A stretch of 64,000 nt of DNA from Balaenoptera acutorostrata (lineage: Eukaryota > Chordata > Mammalia > Artiodactyla > Balaenopteridae). Within the stretch, counting starts at the first letter, position 1. Each line of letters starts with the position of its first letter. Where the stretch lies: the NCBI RefSeq assembly GCF_949987535.1, contig NC_080078.1:50432207-50496206 (forward strand), in the 5' to 3' direction. Of the stretch, positions 46,872-59,039 are shown in pieces. The translations under genes and the position numbers were made by a program. The notes beneath the pieces are model-generated. The model had not been told where the DNA came from and ran no database searches. It was given only the letters and a program-made list of their open reading frames with translations.

Positions 46872-49800
46872 ATGGTAAGGGAACATACATATCGATAATT
46901 ACCTTAAACGTGAATGGATTAAATGCTCCAAGCAAAAGACACAGGCTTGCTGAATGGATACAAAAACAAGACTCTTATACATGCTGTATACAAGAGACCC
47001 ACTTCAGACTTAGGAATACATACAGACTAAAAGTCAGATATTCCATGCAAATGAAAATCAAAAGAAAGCTGAAGTAGAAATACTCATATCAGATAAAATA
47101 GACTTTAAAATAAAGAATGTTACAAGAGACAAAGAAGGACACTACATAAGGATCAAGGGATCAATCCAAGAAGAAGATATAACAATTATAAATATATATG
47201 CACCCAACATAAGAGCACCTCAATACATAAGGCAACTGCTAACAGCTAAAAAAGAGGAAATCAACAGTAACACAATAATAATGGGGGACTTTAACACCTC
47301 ACTTACACCAATGGACAGATCATCCAAACAGAAAATTAATAAGGAAACACAAGCTTTAAATGACACAACAGACCAGATAGATTTGATATTTATATGACAT
47401 TCCATCCAAAAACAGCAGATTACACTTTCTTCTCAAGTGCGCACAGAACATTCTCCAGGATAGATCACATCTTGAGTCACAAATCAAGCCTCAGTAAATT
47501 TAAGAAAATTGAAATCCTATCAAGCATCTTTTCTGACCACAATACTATGAGATTAGAAATGAATTAAAGGGAAAAGAATGTAAAAAACAAACACATGGAG
47601 GCTAAACAATATGTTACTAAATAACCAAGAGATCGCTGAAGAAATCAAAGAGGATATCAAAAAATACCTAGAGGCAAATGACAATGAAAACACGACGATC
47701 CAAAACCTACGGGACGCAGCAAAAGCAGTTCTAAGAGGGAAGTTTATAGCAATACAATCTTACCTCAAGAAACAACAAACATCTCAAATAAACAATCTAA
47801 CCTTACACCTAAAGGAACTAGAGAAAGAACAAACAAAACCCTAAGTTAGCAGAAGGAAAGAAACCATAAAGATCAGAGCAGAAATAAAAACAAAGAAAAC
47901 AATAGCAAAGATCAATAAAACTAAAAGCTGGTTCTTTGAGAAGATAAACAAAATTGATAAACCATTAGCCAGACTCATCAAGAAAAGGAGGGAGAGGACT
48001 CAAATCAATAAAATTAGAAATGAAAAAGGAAAAGTTACAACAGACACTGCAGAAATACAAAGCATCCTAAGAAGACTACTACAAGCAACTCTATGCCAAT
48101 AAAATGGACAACCTGGAAGAAATGGACAAATTCTTAGAAAGGTATAACCTTCCAAGACCGCAGCAGGAAGAAACAGAAAACATAAACAGACCAATCACAA
48201 GTAATGAAATTGAAACTGTGATTAAAAATCATCCAACAAACAAAAGTCCAGGACCAGATGGCTTCACAGATGAATTCTATCAAACAGTTAGAGAAGAGCT
48301 AACACCCATCCTTCTCAAACTCTTCCAAAAAGTTGCAGAGGAAGGAACACTCCCAAACTCATTCTATGAGGCCACCATTACCCTGATAACAAAACCAAAG
48401 ATACTACAAAAAAAGAAAATTACAGACCAATATCACTCGTGAATATAGATGCAAAAATCCTCAACAAAATACTAGCAAACAGAATCCAACAACACATCAA
48501 AAGGATGATACACCATGACCAAGTGGGATTTATCCCAGGGATGCAAGGATTCTTCAATATACGCAAATCAATCAATGTGATACACCATAGTAACAAATTG
48601 AAGAAAAACCACGTGAGCATCTCAATAGATGCAGAAAAAGCTTTTGACAAAATTCAACACCCATTTATGATAAAAACGCTCCAGAAAGTGGGCAAAGAGG
48701 GAACCTACCTCAACATAATAAAGGTCATATATGACAAACCCACAGCAAGCATCATTCTCAATGGTGAACAACTGAAAGCATTTTCTCTAAGATCAGGAAC
48801 AAGACAAGGATGTCCACTCTCACCACTATTATTCAACATAGTTTTGGAAGTCTTAGCCATGATTATCAGAGGAAAAAAAGAAAGAAAAGGAATACAAATT
48901 GGAAAAGAAGAAATAAAACTGTCACTATTTACAGATGAATGATACTATACATAGAGAATCCTAAAGATGCCACCAGAAAACTACTAGAGCTAATCAATGA
49001 ATTTAGTAAAGTTGCAGGATACAAAATTAATGCACAGAAATCTCTTGCATTCCTATACACTAATGATGAAAAATCTGAAAGAGAAATTAAGGAAACAATC
49101 CCATTCACAATTGCAACAAAAAGAATAAAATACCCAGGAATAAACCTACCTAGGGAGACAAAAGACCTGTATGCAGAAAACTATAAGACACCGATGAAAG
49201 AAATTAAAGATGATACCAACAGATGGAGAGATATACCATGTTCTTGGATTGGAAGAATCAATATTGTGAAAATGACTATACTACCCAAAGAAATCTACAG
49301 ATTCAATGCAATTCCTTCAAATTACCAATGGCATTTTTTACAGAACTAGAACAAAAAAATCTTAAAATTTGAATGGAGACACAAAGGACCCCGAAAAGCC
49401 AAAGCGGTATTGAGGGAAAAAAACGGAGCTGGAGGAATCAGACTCCCTGACTTCAGACTGTACTACAAAGCTACAGTAATCAAGACAATATGGTACTGGC
49501 ACAAAAACAGAAATATAGATCAATGGAACAGGATAGAAAGCCCAGAGATAAACCCAGGCACCTACTGTCAACTAATCTATGACAAAGGAGGCAAGGATAT
49601 ACAATGGAGATAAGACAGTCTCTTCAATAAGTGGTGCTAGGAAAACTGGACAGCTACATGTAAAAGAATGAAATTAGAACACTCCCTAACACCATACACA
49701 AAAATAAACTCAAAATGGATTAGAGACCTAAATGTAAGACCGGACACTATAAAACTCTTAGAGGAAAACATAGGAAGAACACTCTTTGACATAAATCACA

Positions 49801-50701
49801 GCAAGATCTTTTTTGATCCACCTCCTAGAGTAATGGAAATAAAAACAAAAATAAACAAATGGGACCTAATGAAACTTCAAAGCTTTTGCACAGCAAAGGA
49901 AATTACAAACAAGACGAAAAGACAACCCTCAGAATGGGAGAAAATATTTGCAAACGAATCAACGGACAAAGGATTAATCTCCAAAATATATAAACAGCTC
50001 ATGCAGCTCAATATTACAAAAACAAACAACCCAATCCAAAAATGGGCAGAAGACCTAAATAGACATCTCTCCAAAGAAGACATACAGATGGTCAAGAAGC
50101 AGATGAAAAGCTGCTCAATATCACTAACTGTTAGAGAAATGCAAATCAAAACTACAATGAGGTATCACCTCACACCTGTTAGAATGGGCATCAGAAAATA
50201 TACAAACAACAAACGCTGGAGAGGGTGTGGAGAAAAGGGAACCCTCTTGCACTGTTGGTGGGAATGTAAATTGATATAGCCACTATGGAGAACAGTATGG
50301 AAGTTCCTTAAAAAACTAAAAATAGATCTACCATACGACCCAGCAATCCCACTACTGGGCATATACCCAGAGAAAACCATAATTCAAAACAACACATGCA
50401 CCCCAATGTTCATTGCAGCACTATTTACAATAGCCAGGACATGGAAGCAACCTAAATGCCCATCGACAGACGCATGGATAAAGAAGATGTGGTACATATA
50501 TACAATGGACTATTACTCAGCCTTAAAAAGGAATGAAATTGGGTCATTTGTAGAGATGTAGATGGATCTAGAGACTGTCATACAGAGTGAAATAAGTCAG
50601 AAAGAGAAAAACAAATATCGTATATTAACGCATATACGTGGAACCTAGAAAAATGGTACAGGTGAACCGGTTTGCAGGGCAGAAGTTGAGACACAGATGT
50701 A
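46872..50701 (+). pseudogene. L1 ORF2 relic (endonuclease and reverse transcriptase)
   Basis: The endonuclease start is visible as LNVNGLNAPSKRHRLAEW near 46905 but is full of stops up to 47400. The reverse transcriptase part survives in pieces: 48104-48442 ([13 protein letters not shown]), 48439-48942 ([15 protein letters not shown], then LFTDE at the catalytic box) and 48939-49349 ([20 protein letters not shown]). The C-terminal region is readable at 49410-50279. A one-base loss at the metal-binding box (48928-48942) shifts the frame between the FxDD site and its downstream strand, so the enzyme is dead. Confidence 0.88.
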
Positions 50702-50870
50702 GAGAGCACACGTATGGGCACCAATGGGGGAAAGTGGTGGGGGAGTAGGGCGGTGGTGTGATGAATTGGGAGATTGGGATTGACATGTCTACACTAATAT
50801 GTATAAAATGGATAACTAATGGGAACCTGCTGTATAAAACAATAAAAAACAAAAACAAAGCACAAACACA

Positions 50871-51602
50871 TCTTCAAAGAGAAGGCAAATTCATCAGGCG
50901 ATACATTCAGAATGTGGTGCTTGTGAAATTTTATTTGTAATATGTATGGCAGCTGAGGCTAAAATGTTTACACTCTGAATATGGGGCCCTCCCCTGCTCG
51001 TATACTATTAGAGAAAAATTAAGTAGATTTTTAAAAAGCTAAGTAAGTAGATCGTTTTTGAGGAAAAAAATTAGAAATTGAAGAAAATGTTCACATTTTT
51101 GTGTTCAGGTTACTGGCACTGGGTTTACACATTTCTAGAGATACATCGTCGTTTTGGTTTATTGTCTATTCTTTGGCTGCCTACACAATCTCTAAAATAA
51201 TCATCTTTTTCTGGCACATGACTCACCTTATTTGCACAGTAATTGCCACAGTAAAAAGCATACAAATATTTCTTGCTCTATCAAAAGAGGAGAGGGAGCC
51301 TGATGTTTCTGAGATATTCTCAGATTTAAAGGACATAAAAGGAGACTCTAGAAACTCTGTAAGCAAAACCATGGCTCTGATGGTCGCTGCAGGGATGGCC
51401 ACAACGCATGCTTGTCCGGGGAACTGAAGCTAAAGGTCTGAGAGCTTTTGACTTTGTGGAGTTAATATTATGTTCAACTATGTGCTTCTCTGTGCCTCTG
51501 AAGGATTTCAAAATCACCTTATAAAAGAACTTATTTCAGCTAGAACCTCAGAGGAAAAAGGACTTAAAGGAGACTGAGAGATGGGGAGATGTCCTGAACA
51601 AC
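50871..51602 (-). other. BTBD3 5' intron, no gene seen
   Basis: A 108-codon plus-strand frame (51101-51427) starts with a hydrophobic stretch, but nothing in it matches a family I know. I treat it as chance. Confidence 0.4.
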
Positions 51603-51618
51603 AAGAAAGCACAAAAGG

Positions 51619-51921
51619 GGCTTCCTTGGTGGTGCAGTGGTTGAGAATCTGCCTGCTAATGCAGGGGACACGGGTTCGAGCCCTGGTATGGGAAGATCCC
51701 ACATGCCGTGGAGCAACTAGGCCCATGATCCACAACTACTGAGCCTGCGCGTCTGGAGCCTGTGCTCCGCAACAAGAGAGGCCACAATAGTGAGGGGCCC
51801 GCACACCGCGATGCAGAGTGGCCCCCACTTGCCACAACTAGAGAAAGCCCTAGCACAGAAACGAAGACCCAACATAGCAATCAATCAATCAATAAATAAA
51901 AATAAATAAATTTTAAAAAAA
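51619..51921 (+). mobile_element. CHR-2-type SINE
   Basis: Head 'ggcttccttggtggtgcag', B box 'gggttcgagccctgg', tail (aatc)n(aaat)n. The flanking duplication aagaaa(g/a)cacaaaagg, one mismatch, is at 51603-51618 and 51922-51937. It is closely related to the copy at 44058. Confidence 0.95.
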
Positions 51922-52369
51922 AAGAAAACACAAAAGGAGAAAACAAGTGGTTGCATTCCACTTTAACAGATGGGTTAAAGAATAAACAAAGGAAGAGCAC
52001 ATCACTGATATTTACCAGGGAGCTCAGGCTCCCTGTATTTTGAAATGTTCCCAAGGTGAAGCCACTGCCCACCGTTGCTTAAAAAACTGAAATCCAAAGA
52101 GAGCAGGTTCTAGAATTCAATTCACATCATTCAGATGTGAATCGAGTCAGTTGGCTAAGGCTTTCTAACAGTTAAGTGACCTGTTCCTACACACTGGCAC
52201 AGTTTAGCACTTTACAGACAGTATCCTATTTAAACCTCATAACCACTCTCTGTATTATTATATCCATACATGTTCTTCAACTTCCCTGTTGCTGATGGGA
52301 TGCTAAATCACCAATGCTGGATCCACAGATGCCAAAGGACTACACTGCTTTACGAGAAATTCATTGGAA

Positions 52370-53780
52370 AAAAAAATGGAGAAGGCAGACTATGTTCATT
52401 TATTCAAAAAACATATACTGACCATCTTCTATGTACCACACACTTGGGACACATTAATGAACAGACATAAAATACCTGGCCACATGGAACATAAGATACC
52501 TGGCCACATGGAACTTACTGTCTAGCAGGGACGGGAAAAGAGAATTCACCAAAAATAAACAATAAATAAATAAGTCATACGGTAATTTAGAAGGTAGGAG
52601 ATGCTATGGTGAAGAGAAAACGTAAAGCATTCCAAGAGGGATACCAGGCACAGTTTGCAACTGTAAACAGCGTAGACGTCACTGACAAAGTGGTGGCTTA
52701 GTGAAGACCTGAAGGCAGTGAGAGAGCTGGCCATGAATGCATCTGGGGAGAAAATACTACAGGCAGAGGGAAAACCCAGCACAAAGACCTAAAAGTGGGA
52801 ATGTGCCTGGAGGGTTCCAGGATCAGCAAGGAGGTAAGGATGGCTGGAATGGAGAGCATTCCATTCCAGGGAGAGGAGTGGGGAGGAGGTCAGAGGTCTT
52901 GGTAACCAGAAGGTGTCGGGCTTTGTGAATCATTATGAGGAATCTTGAGTTTTACTCTGAGTGACATGGAGAGCCAGAGGAGGGTTTTAAGCATATGCAA
53001 CCTATGCTTTAAAAAGATCACTCCGGTTGTTATGTCGATAACATATTAAAGGAAGGCAGGGAAGAAGAAAGGAGAGGTCACTGCATACCATCCAGGCAAC
53101 AGGTGCTGGAGACTTGGGAGGAAGGTGCTTGAAGTAGACGTGAGAAAAGGGGTTGAACTCCTGGATTTATTTGGAAGACAGGATTCTGGATACATCTGGA
53201 AGATAGAGCAGCAGGATCTGCTAACAGCCTGGATGTAAAGTGGGAGAGAAAGAGAAGAGTCAGGATGATTCCAAGGTTTCTGGCTTGAATAACCCGAAAA
53301 ATGGAGCTGCCCCAACACCAAAATAGAGCAGGCTACAGGGAGAGCAGGTTTGCAGAGGAAGATCAGAAATTCCATTTTAGTCCTTAAAATGGAAGTATCT
53401 TTTATGTATTCAACTGAAGAAGTCAAAAAAGTAGTTGGATATATGCATCAGGAGTTTAAGAGAGCCACTTCAACTGGAAATATACATCGGGAGTCTTAAG
53501 GAGCTACATGGTACTTTATTAAAATCTTACAATTGTTTGTGACAAGAGTCCCACAAGAACTGAGCCCTGAAGTATTCAATTAACAGGCTGATGTGAAAAC
53601 AAACAAACAAAAACCACACACATTTTTAAAAAAATGACTGAAATTCAGTGGTACAGAAGGAAAAGCAGGAGACTGTGGTGTCCTCAAAATCGAAGAAAGT
53701 CAAATCTAAAGAGAGAATGACCAATTATATCAAGTGCTGCCCAGAGTAAAGATGAGAACTGATTGTTGGATTCTGCAATT
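52370..53780 (-). mobile_element. Long L2-type LINE fragment, reversed
   Basis: Reversed L2-like blocks run in order for about 1.4 kb: 'tcatttattcaaaaaacatatactgacc', 'gaagacctgaaggcagtgag', 'cagagggaaaacccagcac', 'gagggttttaagcatatgcaacc' and 'aaaaagatcactccggttg'. Further blocks such as 'gattccaaggtttctggc' extend to about 53780. It is old and non-coding. The portion beyond 53080 could be a different ancient repeat joined to it. Confidence 0.55.
52467..52514. repeat. 24-bp tandem duplication inside the L2 copy
   Basis: Two adjacent 24-bp units at 52467-52490 and 52491-52514 share 'atacctggccacatggaac' and differ at one base (ataaaa against ataaga). It is a recent local event within an old repeat. 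Confidence 0.9.
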
Positions 53781-55599
53781 TACAATATTTTCTTTTGAAA
53801 AAGCCCTGGAGACTGTATCCCACACAGCCCCCACCACAGAAGACATGAATATACACTGAATGTGATGTTATCTTTTAATTTTGTCACAAACTGAATTCAT
53901 TTTTCTAAAGAATTATTCAAAAGGAAGGATTTACTCCAGTTTAATATTTGGGACTCAAGTCAGTAGATCTGTTAAGAAATACCAGTGATAAACCGTAGCT
54001 GCTAACAGTAATCTGCTAATTCCTATTAACAGATTACTGTTAATTGAATTCCATTCAATTCCTATCCCTTAAAAAATAATAATAAAAATACCTCTAAATA
54101 AATTGGAAATAAAAGGATGGATTTCCTCTGTCCTGATGAGGAATTATGATAAAACAAAAACCGATATTGTACTACTGTTTTTCCTATTAAAGAACAAAAG
54201 TTTGCACATTACTGCCATTACTATTTGATAATGTTCCAGATGTATTTTGTAATGTTCCAGAATGCTAACAGTAGTGTAGCCTGCCGTAAAACCAAAATAA
54301 AAGGTATAATTATTAGAAAGAAGTAGACACAAGTGTCATTACGTAAGTAGGAAACCCAAGAAAATAAACTGCAAAGCTCTTAGAATAAGAGCCAGCTATA
54401 AAATAAAATTACAAAAATCAACAACCATCTTATACCAGCAATAGCAATTTGAAGAACCCATCACAACAGCAACAAAAACATAAATACCTAAGAAGAACCC
54501 TAACAATAAATATTAGGACTTATATAAATAGTAAACAAACAAACAAAACACCTCTGCTAAGAGACAGAAGGTCTGCATAACTTTTCACATCCCTTCAGAG
54601 AAACACTGACTACTTTACATGTACATGACAGTCCTTGCCAACGAACCAAAACAACTGGATATATCTCAGTTCTAAGGATTCATCTGCAGAGCATTCCAGG
54701 TTAAGATGGCGTGTTTAACAAAACATTCAAGCACATCCTCTCTCTAAACTCCACAAAAATGGCAGTAAAGAGTTCTTTCCAGAAGACAAAGATGCAAGGA
54801 CTTAAACAACGGTAGTGGAAATTACAACAAAATCATGAAAGCGGAAAGCAGATGGACAAGTAGCAACCCAGCAGCCCTAAGAGTGAAATGCTCCACCACC
54901 AGTGAGGAAAGCTGAGAAGCACTCCAGTTTGCTTCAAAACTGGAGAAAGGGTAGCAGGCTAAAATAAGGTTAGCAGCCTTACTTCCCGGATGCCCTTCCC
55001 ACCTCCTGGCTGTGGAGCTCTGGCCCACAGTCCCTGAGCCCAGCAAGACTGGAGACTGATTCTTGGGGGAGTAGATGAAACAGGTAAGTATTTGGACTGT
55101 GAGAGCACCAGAACCTTCTCCAAAGTGAAGAGATGCTAAGACTCCAGCCAGATGTCTCCCGAACACTGGCAGGAGTGTTCCTTTCTTTCCTCATCGCAGG
55201 GTGCTGCCTGATGACCACCCTCTGACCAGTCCAACAGGAAAAGACCTTATATGCGGTCCCAGTGAAAAACTCAAAAGAAACCAGTAACAGTCAAAATACT
55301 GCCACTGAGGAGCCTAAGGGGATGGGTGGAGGGCGGTGAGAGATAGGGGACCACTTATTTTACAGTAAGTTACTTTAGTATTCTTAGATTTAAATTATGT
55401 GCATGTATTAGTATCTAGATAGTAATATAATTTTTATTTGCAAGGAGAGATGACTATAATTATGATTTCTAAAAGAACACTGTGACTTCCTCTAGCAGAT
55501 ACTTCTATATATTCTAAATGTACATTTAAAAAGATTTAACACTGATTAAGATAAGAGATCGACGATAGATGAGTAAGACCTAAAACAGAATCAGAGGCA
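53781..55599 (-). other. BTBD3 5' intron, no gene seen
   Basis: The part from about 54700 ('ttaagatggcgtg') to 55330 has an L1-leader flavour but no reliable match. The 114-codon minus-strand frame at 55166-54822 has no domain. Confidence 0.4.
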
Positions 55600-55990
55600 A
55601 AAGCTAGTCAAGATCTTAAAATATAATAAAGGGAAGACCACAACCCAATGAGGAAAGGACTGTTTAACAGATGGTGCTGGTAGACTAGATGGGCTGGCTC
55701 AGGGGGAGGAGGTGCTGTAAAACAATTCACATCCGTGTGCTAATACAGGACTAAGTGTACAAACCTAATATATTTCCAAAATTTTTGTTTCATTTACCTC
55801 ACCTCTGTTTATATTTTCAAACGTAAATACTTACAAGGAAAAGTCATAATGGACAAGATGAAGAGAGCTGACTACATAAAAGTAAAAATATCCTGTTGTT
55901 TGGAAAACACCATAAAGTAAATTAAGCGACAAATAATGAGCTGAGAAGAAAAAAAAGCAAAAAACATTACAAATACAATAAAGGCACAAT

Positions 55991-56041
55991 GCTCTTTATA
56001 TTAAGAGCATATTTATATTATACGCTCTTTATATTAAGAGC
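55991..56041. repeat. Duplicated hairpin, 33-bp period
   Basis: The 18-base near-palindrome GCTCTTTATATTAAGAGC occurs at 55991-56008 and 56024-56041. Each copy can fold with a six-base stem. The surrounding 56010-56110 is extremely AT-rich, with a third partial copy near 56087. Confidence 0.85.
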
Positions 56042-56489
56042 ATATGTTATATAATATATATAGAACACTTAATTATACATATATTATCTCTTTATATTAA
56101 AAGATCTTTTAAATCATTTTTTTAAATCATCATTTAACAATAAAATGGACAAAGTACCTGGACAACTCTCAGAGGCAAAATGAACAAATAAAAAGCAAAT
56201 TACTAATTTCACTAGTTACCAAAAAAATATGAATTAAAATAAGACCACATTTTTATAGAAGATTAGGAAAGATTAAACACTGGAGTGCTGACACTATGGA
56301 AAGACTGTTCAGTGTGTAAGGGAATCGACATGTTCTGGCATAAGCAATTTGGCAACAGGCCTCAAGAGTCATAAAAGAGTTCACCTCTGCCCCAGGAATT
56401 CTGCTATAAATCTAGCCTGAGCAAGTCAGAGACATACTTTCAGACAAGGGCATTTACCCCAGCTCTGCCTGTGTGTCTGCTATTACTTT

Positions 56490-56690
56490 CTGAGCCTACA
56501 TCCTTTGCCAGACTCTGCTGAAGACCTTCCTCTATTTGGTTCATTCCATCGCTCCAAAACTCTATGTTGCCGGCACAATTATTACCCCCATTCTATGGAT
56601 AAAGGAAGCACAATCAAATAATTAGGTAATTAAGGTCACTTCGATCAGAAGTGGCCAAGCTAGGCTTTGCAACCAGAATTTAATATGATA
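56490..56690 (-). mobile_element. MIR SINE, reversed, nested in the L1M fragment
   Basis: Reversed MIR-like order: 'cacaattattacccccattctatggataaaggaagc', 'ttaggtaattaaggtcac', 'gtggccaagctaggctttgc'. The L1M sequence continues on both sides. Confidence 0.5.
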
Positions 56691-57030
56691 CTTCCAAACA
56701 CTGAAAATGGAAATATGTCAAAAAAGAGAAAACTAGCTAAATAAACTTTGGCATACCCATCATTAAAAATCTTATTTTCAAAGAAGATTTAAGGGCATAG
56801 GAAATGTGATATATTAAGCGAAAGGGCAGTATTTAAAACTACAAATGAAATTAAAGTGCCAATTTTGCTTAAAAGTATATATACGCAGACAAATAAAATG
56901 GGACAAATGGAAGCATATCATCCCATGAACAGCTGATTATTTCTGGACGTACCTGTGATTTTTATTTTTTTAACTTTTTTTGGTAATTCCCAAAATGTCT
57001 ACAACAAGGACAATGGCTTTTCATTTTAAA

Positions 57031-58038
57031 ATGTTTAAAAACCATAGAAAGAATAGAAATTCTCAACTGTAGATGCTTAGAAGGCCTCAATTTTTAAACA
57101 TGGAATGAAAAGATTAGGTGAGCAGTTACTGCCTTAGCTGCACAGCATTACTGTTGAACTGCAAGGTCCATCAAATGAGAGGATTTTCCACTATTATTGT
57201 CTTCTCAGAGGGAAATGGGGAAAATTAGCCTTACGGAATCTGCTTGATAACCAGAAAGTTAACTAGCACATAACACAAGAGTAGAGAAAACCTCTGCAAT
57301 CCCCAATAGATGCTGGGAGTCACTATACTACCATAAGCATTTTGAATTGACTGATCGAATTCTGATTATTATTTACACACTAAAGTTTGAAAGGTTTCAT
57401 AAAAACAAAAAGCCTGAAGACACGTAAATATGTCTGTACTATTTTGTGTGGAACAGTTTTAAGAGTTCCTTTCAAGGTAAACTGGAATTAGTTGGCTGCG
57501 GAATATCTGTTTTGAACATAAAAGAATGAACATTTTAAAAACTTATCTTTGTTTGGATGTGTGTGTGTTGGGGAAGGGAAGGAGTGGGTGAATCTGTAGA
57601 CAAACTGTGCCTTTCCTTTGTTATTTTAAAGTATAACGTTACAAGTGGTTTAACTTTTTGCAAAGAATGATGGCAAAGCACTTTCTAGGAACGAAACAAT
57701 TTACAAACAGACAATGACATTTTTGGGCCACAAATTAGCAAAGGTTTTTGCATGGATATAGGATTATATTTCACTTTTAAAATTTCTTAAATATGTCTTC
57801 GGAGTTTAGAAAAATGATGCATATACTTCGTAGATTTGTGTGCCCCAAAGAAAAACTATTTTTTTTAAAAAGTTGCTTCCACTTCTTTTGGAACTTTGTT
57901 ACACAAGTTCTTAGTGCAAAGACTGGTAAAGGTAGAACAGCACAGCTGCTAGCATTATCACTCCATACAACAGCATTAATAAATAATTCTGAAATTACTT
58001 AGAAAGAAAAAGTGGAATTGCGTGAACTCACCCTTACC
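57031..58038 (-). other. BTBD3 5' intron next to the promoter region, no gene seen
   Basis: AT-rich sequence with no supported repeat or exon. Its upper end meets the strong minus-strand donor at 58038/58037. Confidence 0.4.
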
Positions 58039-58160
58039 TGAGCTGAGGCCAAGAACTGAAAAGGGTCATTCAAAATCTTTAGAAAAGGAAGAGTCCTATT
58101 CAGAAAACCAAAGGTAGACCCGCCCACTTCCCCTGGAAGACCCGTTGCTATGGTAACCTG
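58039..58160 (-). promoter_or_regulatory. BTBD3: Candidate alternative BTBD3 promoter and first exon with RFX X-box and GC box
   Basis: Three signals line up on the minus strand. A 14-base RFX X-box lies at 58157-58144 (plus strand GTTGCTATGGTAAC, minus strand GTTACCATAGCAAC, matching GTTRCCATRGYRAC). A GC box, GGGCGG, lies at 58125-58120. A near-consensus donor, CAG|GTAAGG, is at 58038/58037. The spacing fits a short untranslated first exon of under 100 bases splicing to the exon at 29380. RFX factors drive genes in ciliated and neural cells. No transcription start can be read from sequence alone. Confidence 0.55.
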
Positions 58161-58565
58161 CAGTCACCCCTTAGAGTCGGTACATGCTGGGGGAGGGGAT
58201 CCTCCCAGAGGCTGGGGGATGGTTAAGAGGGGAAACGGGGGAGGGAGGCTGAGAGAGGGTTAAAAGAAGATGAAACCCCTTGGGTGCAGCAGGGGTCAGG
58301 AAGGTGGGCTTACTACTAGGAAATTCAACACGCCCAAAAGAAATTCAAAACACCAGTTAGAACAATGTCTGGACGCTGGAGTCGTATTATATAGTTCAGC
58401 TAAAGTTTGAACCATTAGAGACGCTTCCCTCCCTCCCTCCCCGGCGGGAACAAACCACTCTTTGTGAGTTCCTGTCTATGGAAAACGAAGCCAGAGTTTC
58501 GTCTCATCAGTTACAAACTGAATGCTACGTCGCAAAACTAAAATCTTGACTTTCTTAAATTAAAC
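58161..58565. other. Promoter-flanking sequence, nothing else identified
   Basis: Moderately GC-rich with several G-rich stretches (58190-58265) and a (tccc)n run near 58425-58440. Confidence 0.4.
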
Positions 58566-58716
58566 CTATGCTTCCCAAACTCTGCTGCACTATTGGAATC
58601 ACCGAGGGAACTTTTTAAACTACACACCGTGTCTTAATTGGTCTGGGGTGCAATTTTGAGCAGAGTCTTAAAACTCTCCAGTGATCCTTTTGTGCAGCCA
58701 GTTTTGGGAACTACAG
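58566..58716 (+). mobile_element. MER5A-type hAT (Charlie) element
   Basis: Both ends are recognisable: 'atgcttcccaaactctgctgc...ttggaatcaccgagggaac' and 'cagccagttttgggaactac'. 'ttaattggtctggggtgc' lies between. The inverted ends mark a non-autonomous DNA transposon. Confidence 0.75.
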
Positions 58717-59039
58717 TACTCCAAGATGTGGCGAGGTGGCGGAGAGTATTTAAACCAAAGGGTAAGAAAAAAAGAGAGAGAAAGAAAGGAAAAAAGAAAG
58801 CACAGTTATCTCCCTTTGTCTTTTTACGGCTAATAATAGAAATTAGCTGGCTTTCTCCAAGCACACACAGGACAATAGGTTTCTTGATAAATAGGAGTCC
58901 CCGGTATGCCCTAACAATACTTTCTTTGAGATAAAAAAAAAAACAAAAACGGGCAATATAAGCCCTTTCTTCCCAAGAGAGCAAATATCCTTCTTACCGA
59001 AACACCAAACTTACATATCTATTTTAAGAGCGAATTGGC

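Larger units (their letters stand above)
45815..50870 (+). mobile_element. Nearly full-length L1 LINE lacking most of the 5' UTR, inactive
   Basis: About 5 kb of cetartiodactyl L1: a short 5' UTR remnant ('gaagaactacaatcccgcagcc'), ORF1 and ORF2 relics, and a 3' UTR ending in an A-rich tail near 50850-50870. It is antisense to BTBD3, the orientation usually tolerated in introns. I found no clear target-site duplication, so the left boundary is approximate. Both ORFs carry frameshifts and stops. Confidence 0.9.
55600..57030 (+). mobile_element. Ancient L1M-type LINE fragment, interrupted by a MIR
   Basis: Traces of an old L1 ORF2 end and 3' UTR: 'tgtttaacagatggtgctggtag' near 55662, 'tgaattaaaataagaccacatttt' near 56230, 'gcaatttggcaacag' near 56345, and a typical L1M 3' UTR from 56700 to 57030. 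A MIR occupies 56490-56690 inside it. Confidence 0.6.

Noticed and set aside
51101..51427. Possible small membrane protein (108 codons, hydrophobic start)
   Set aside because: No known family, no transcript signals, and it sits in an intron between an L1 and a SINE.
54822..55166. 114-codon minus-strand frame
   Set aside because: No domain, and the surrounding DNA has the look of an old LINE leader.
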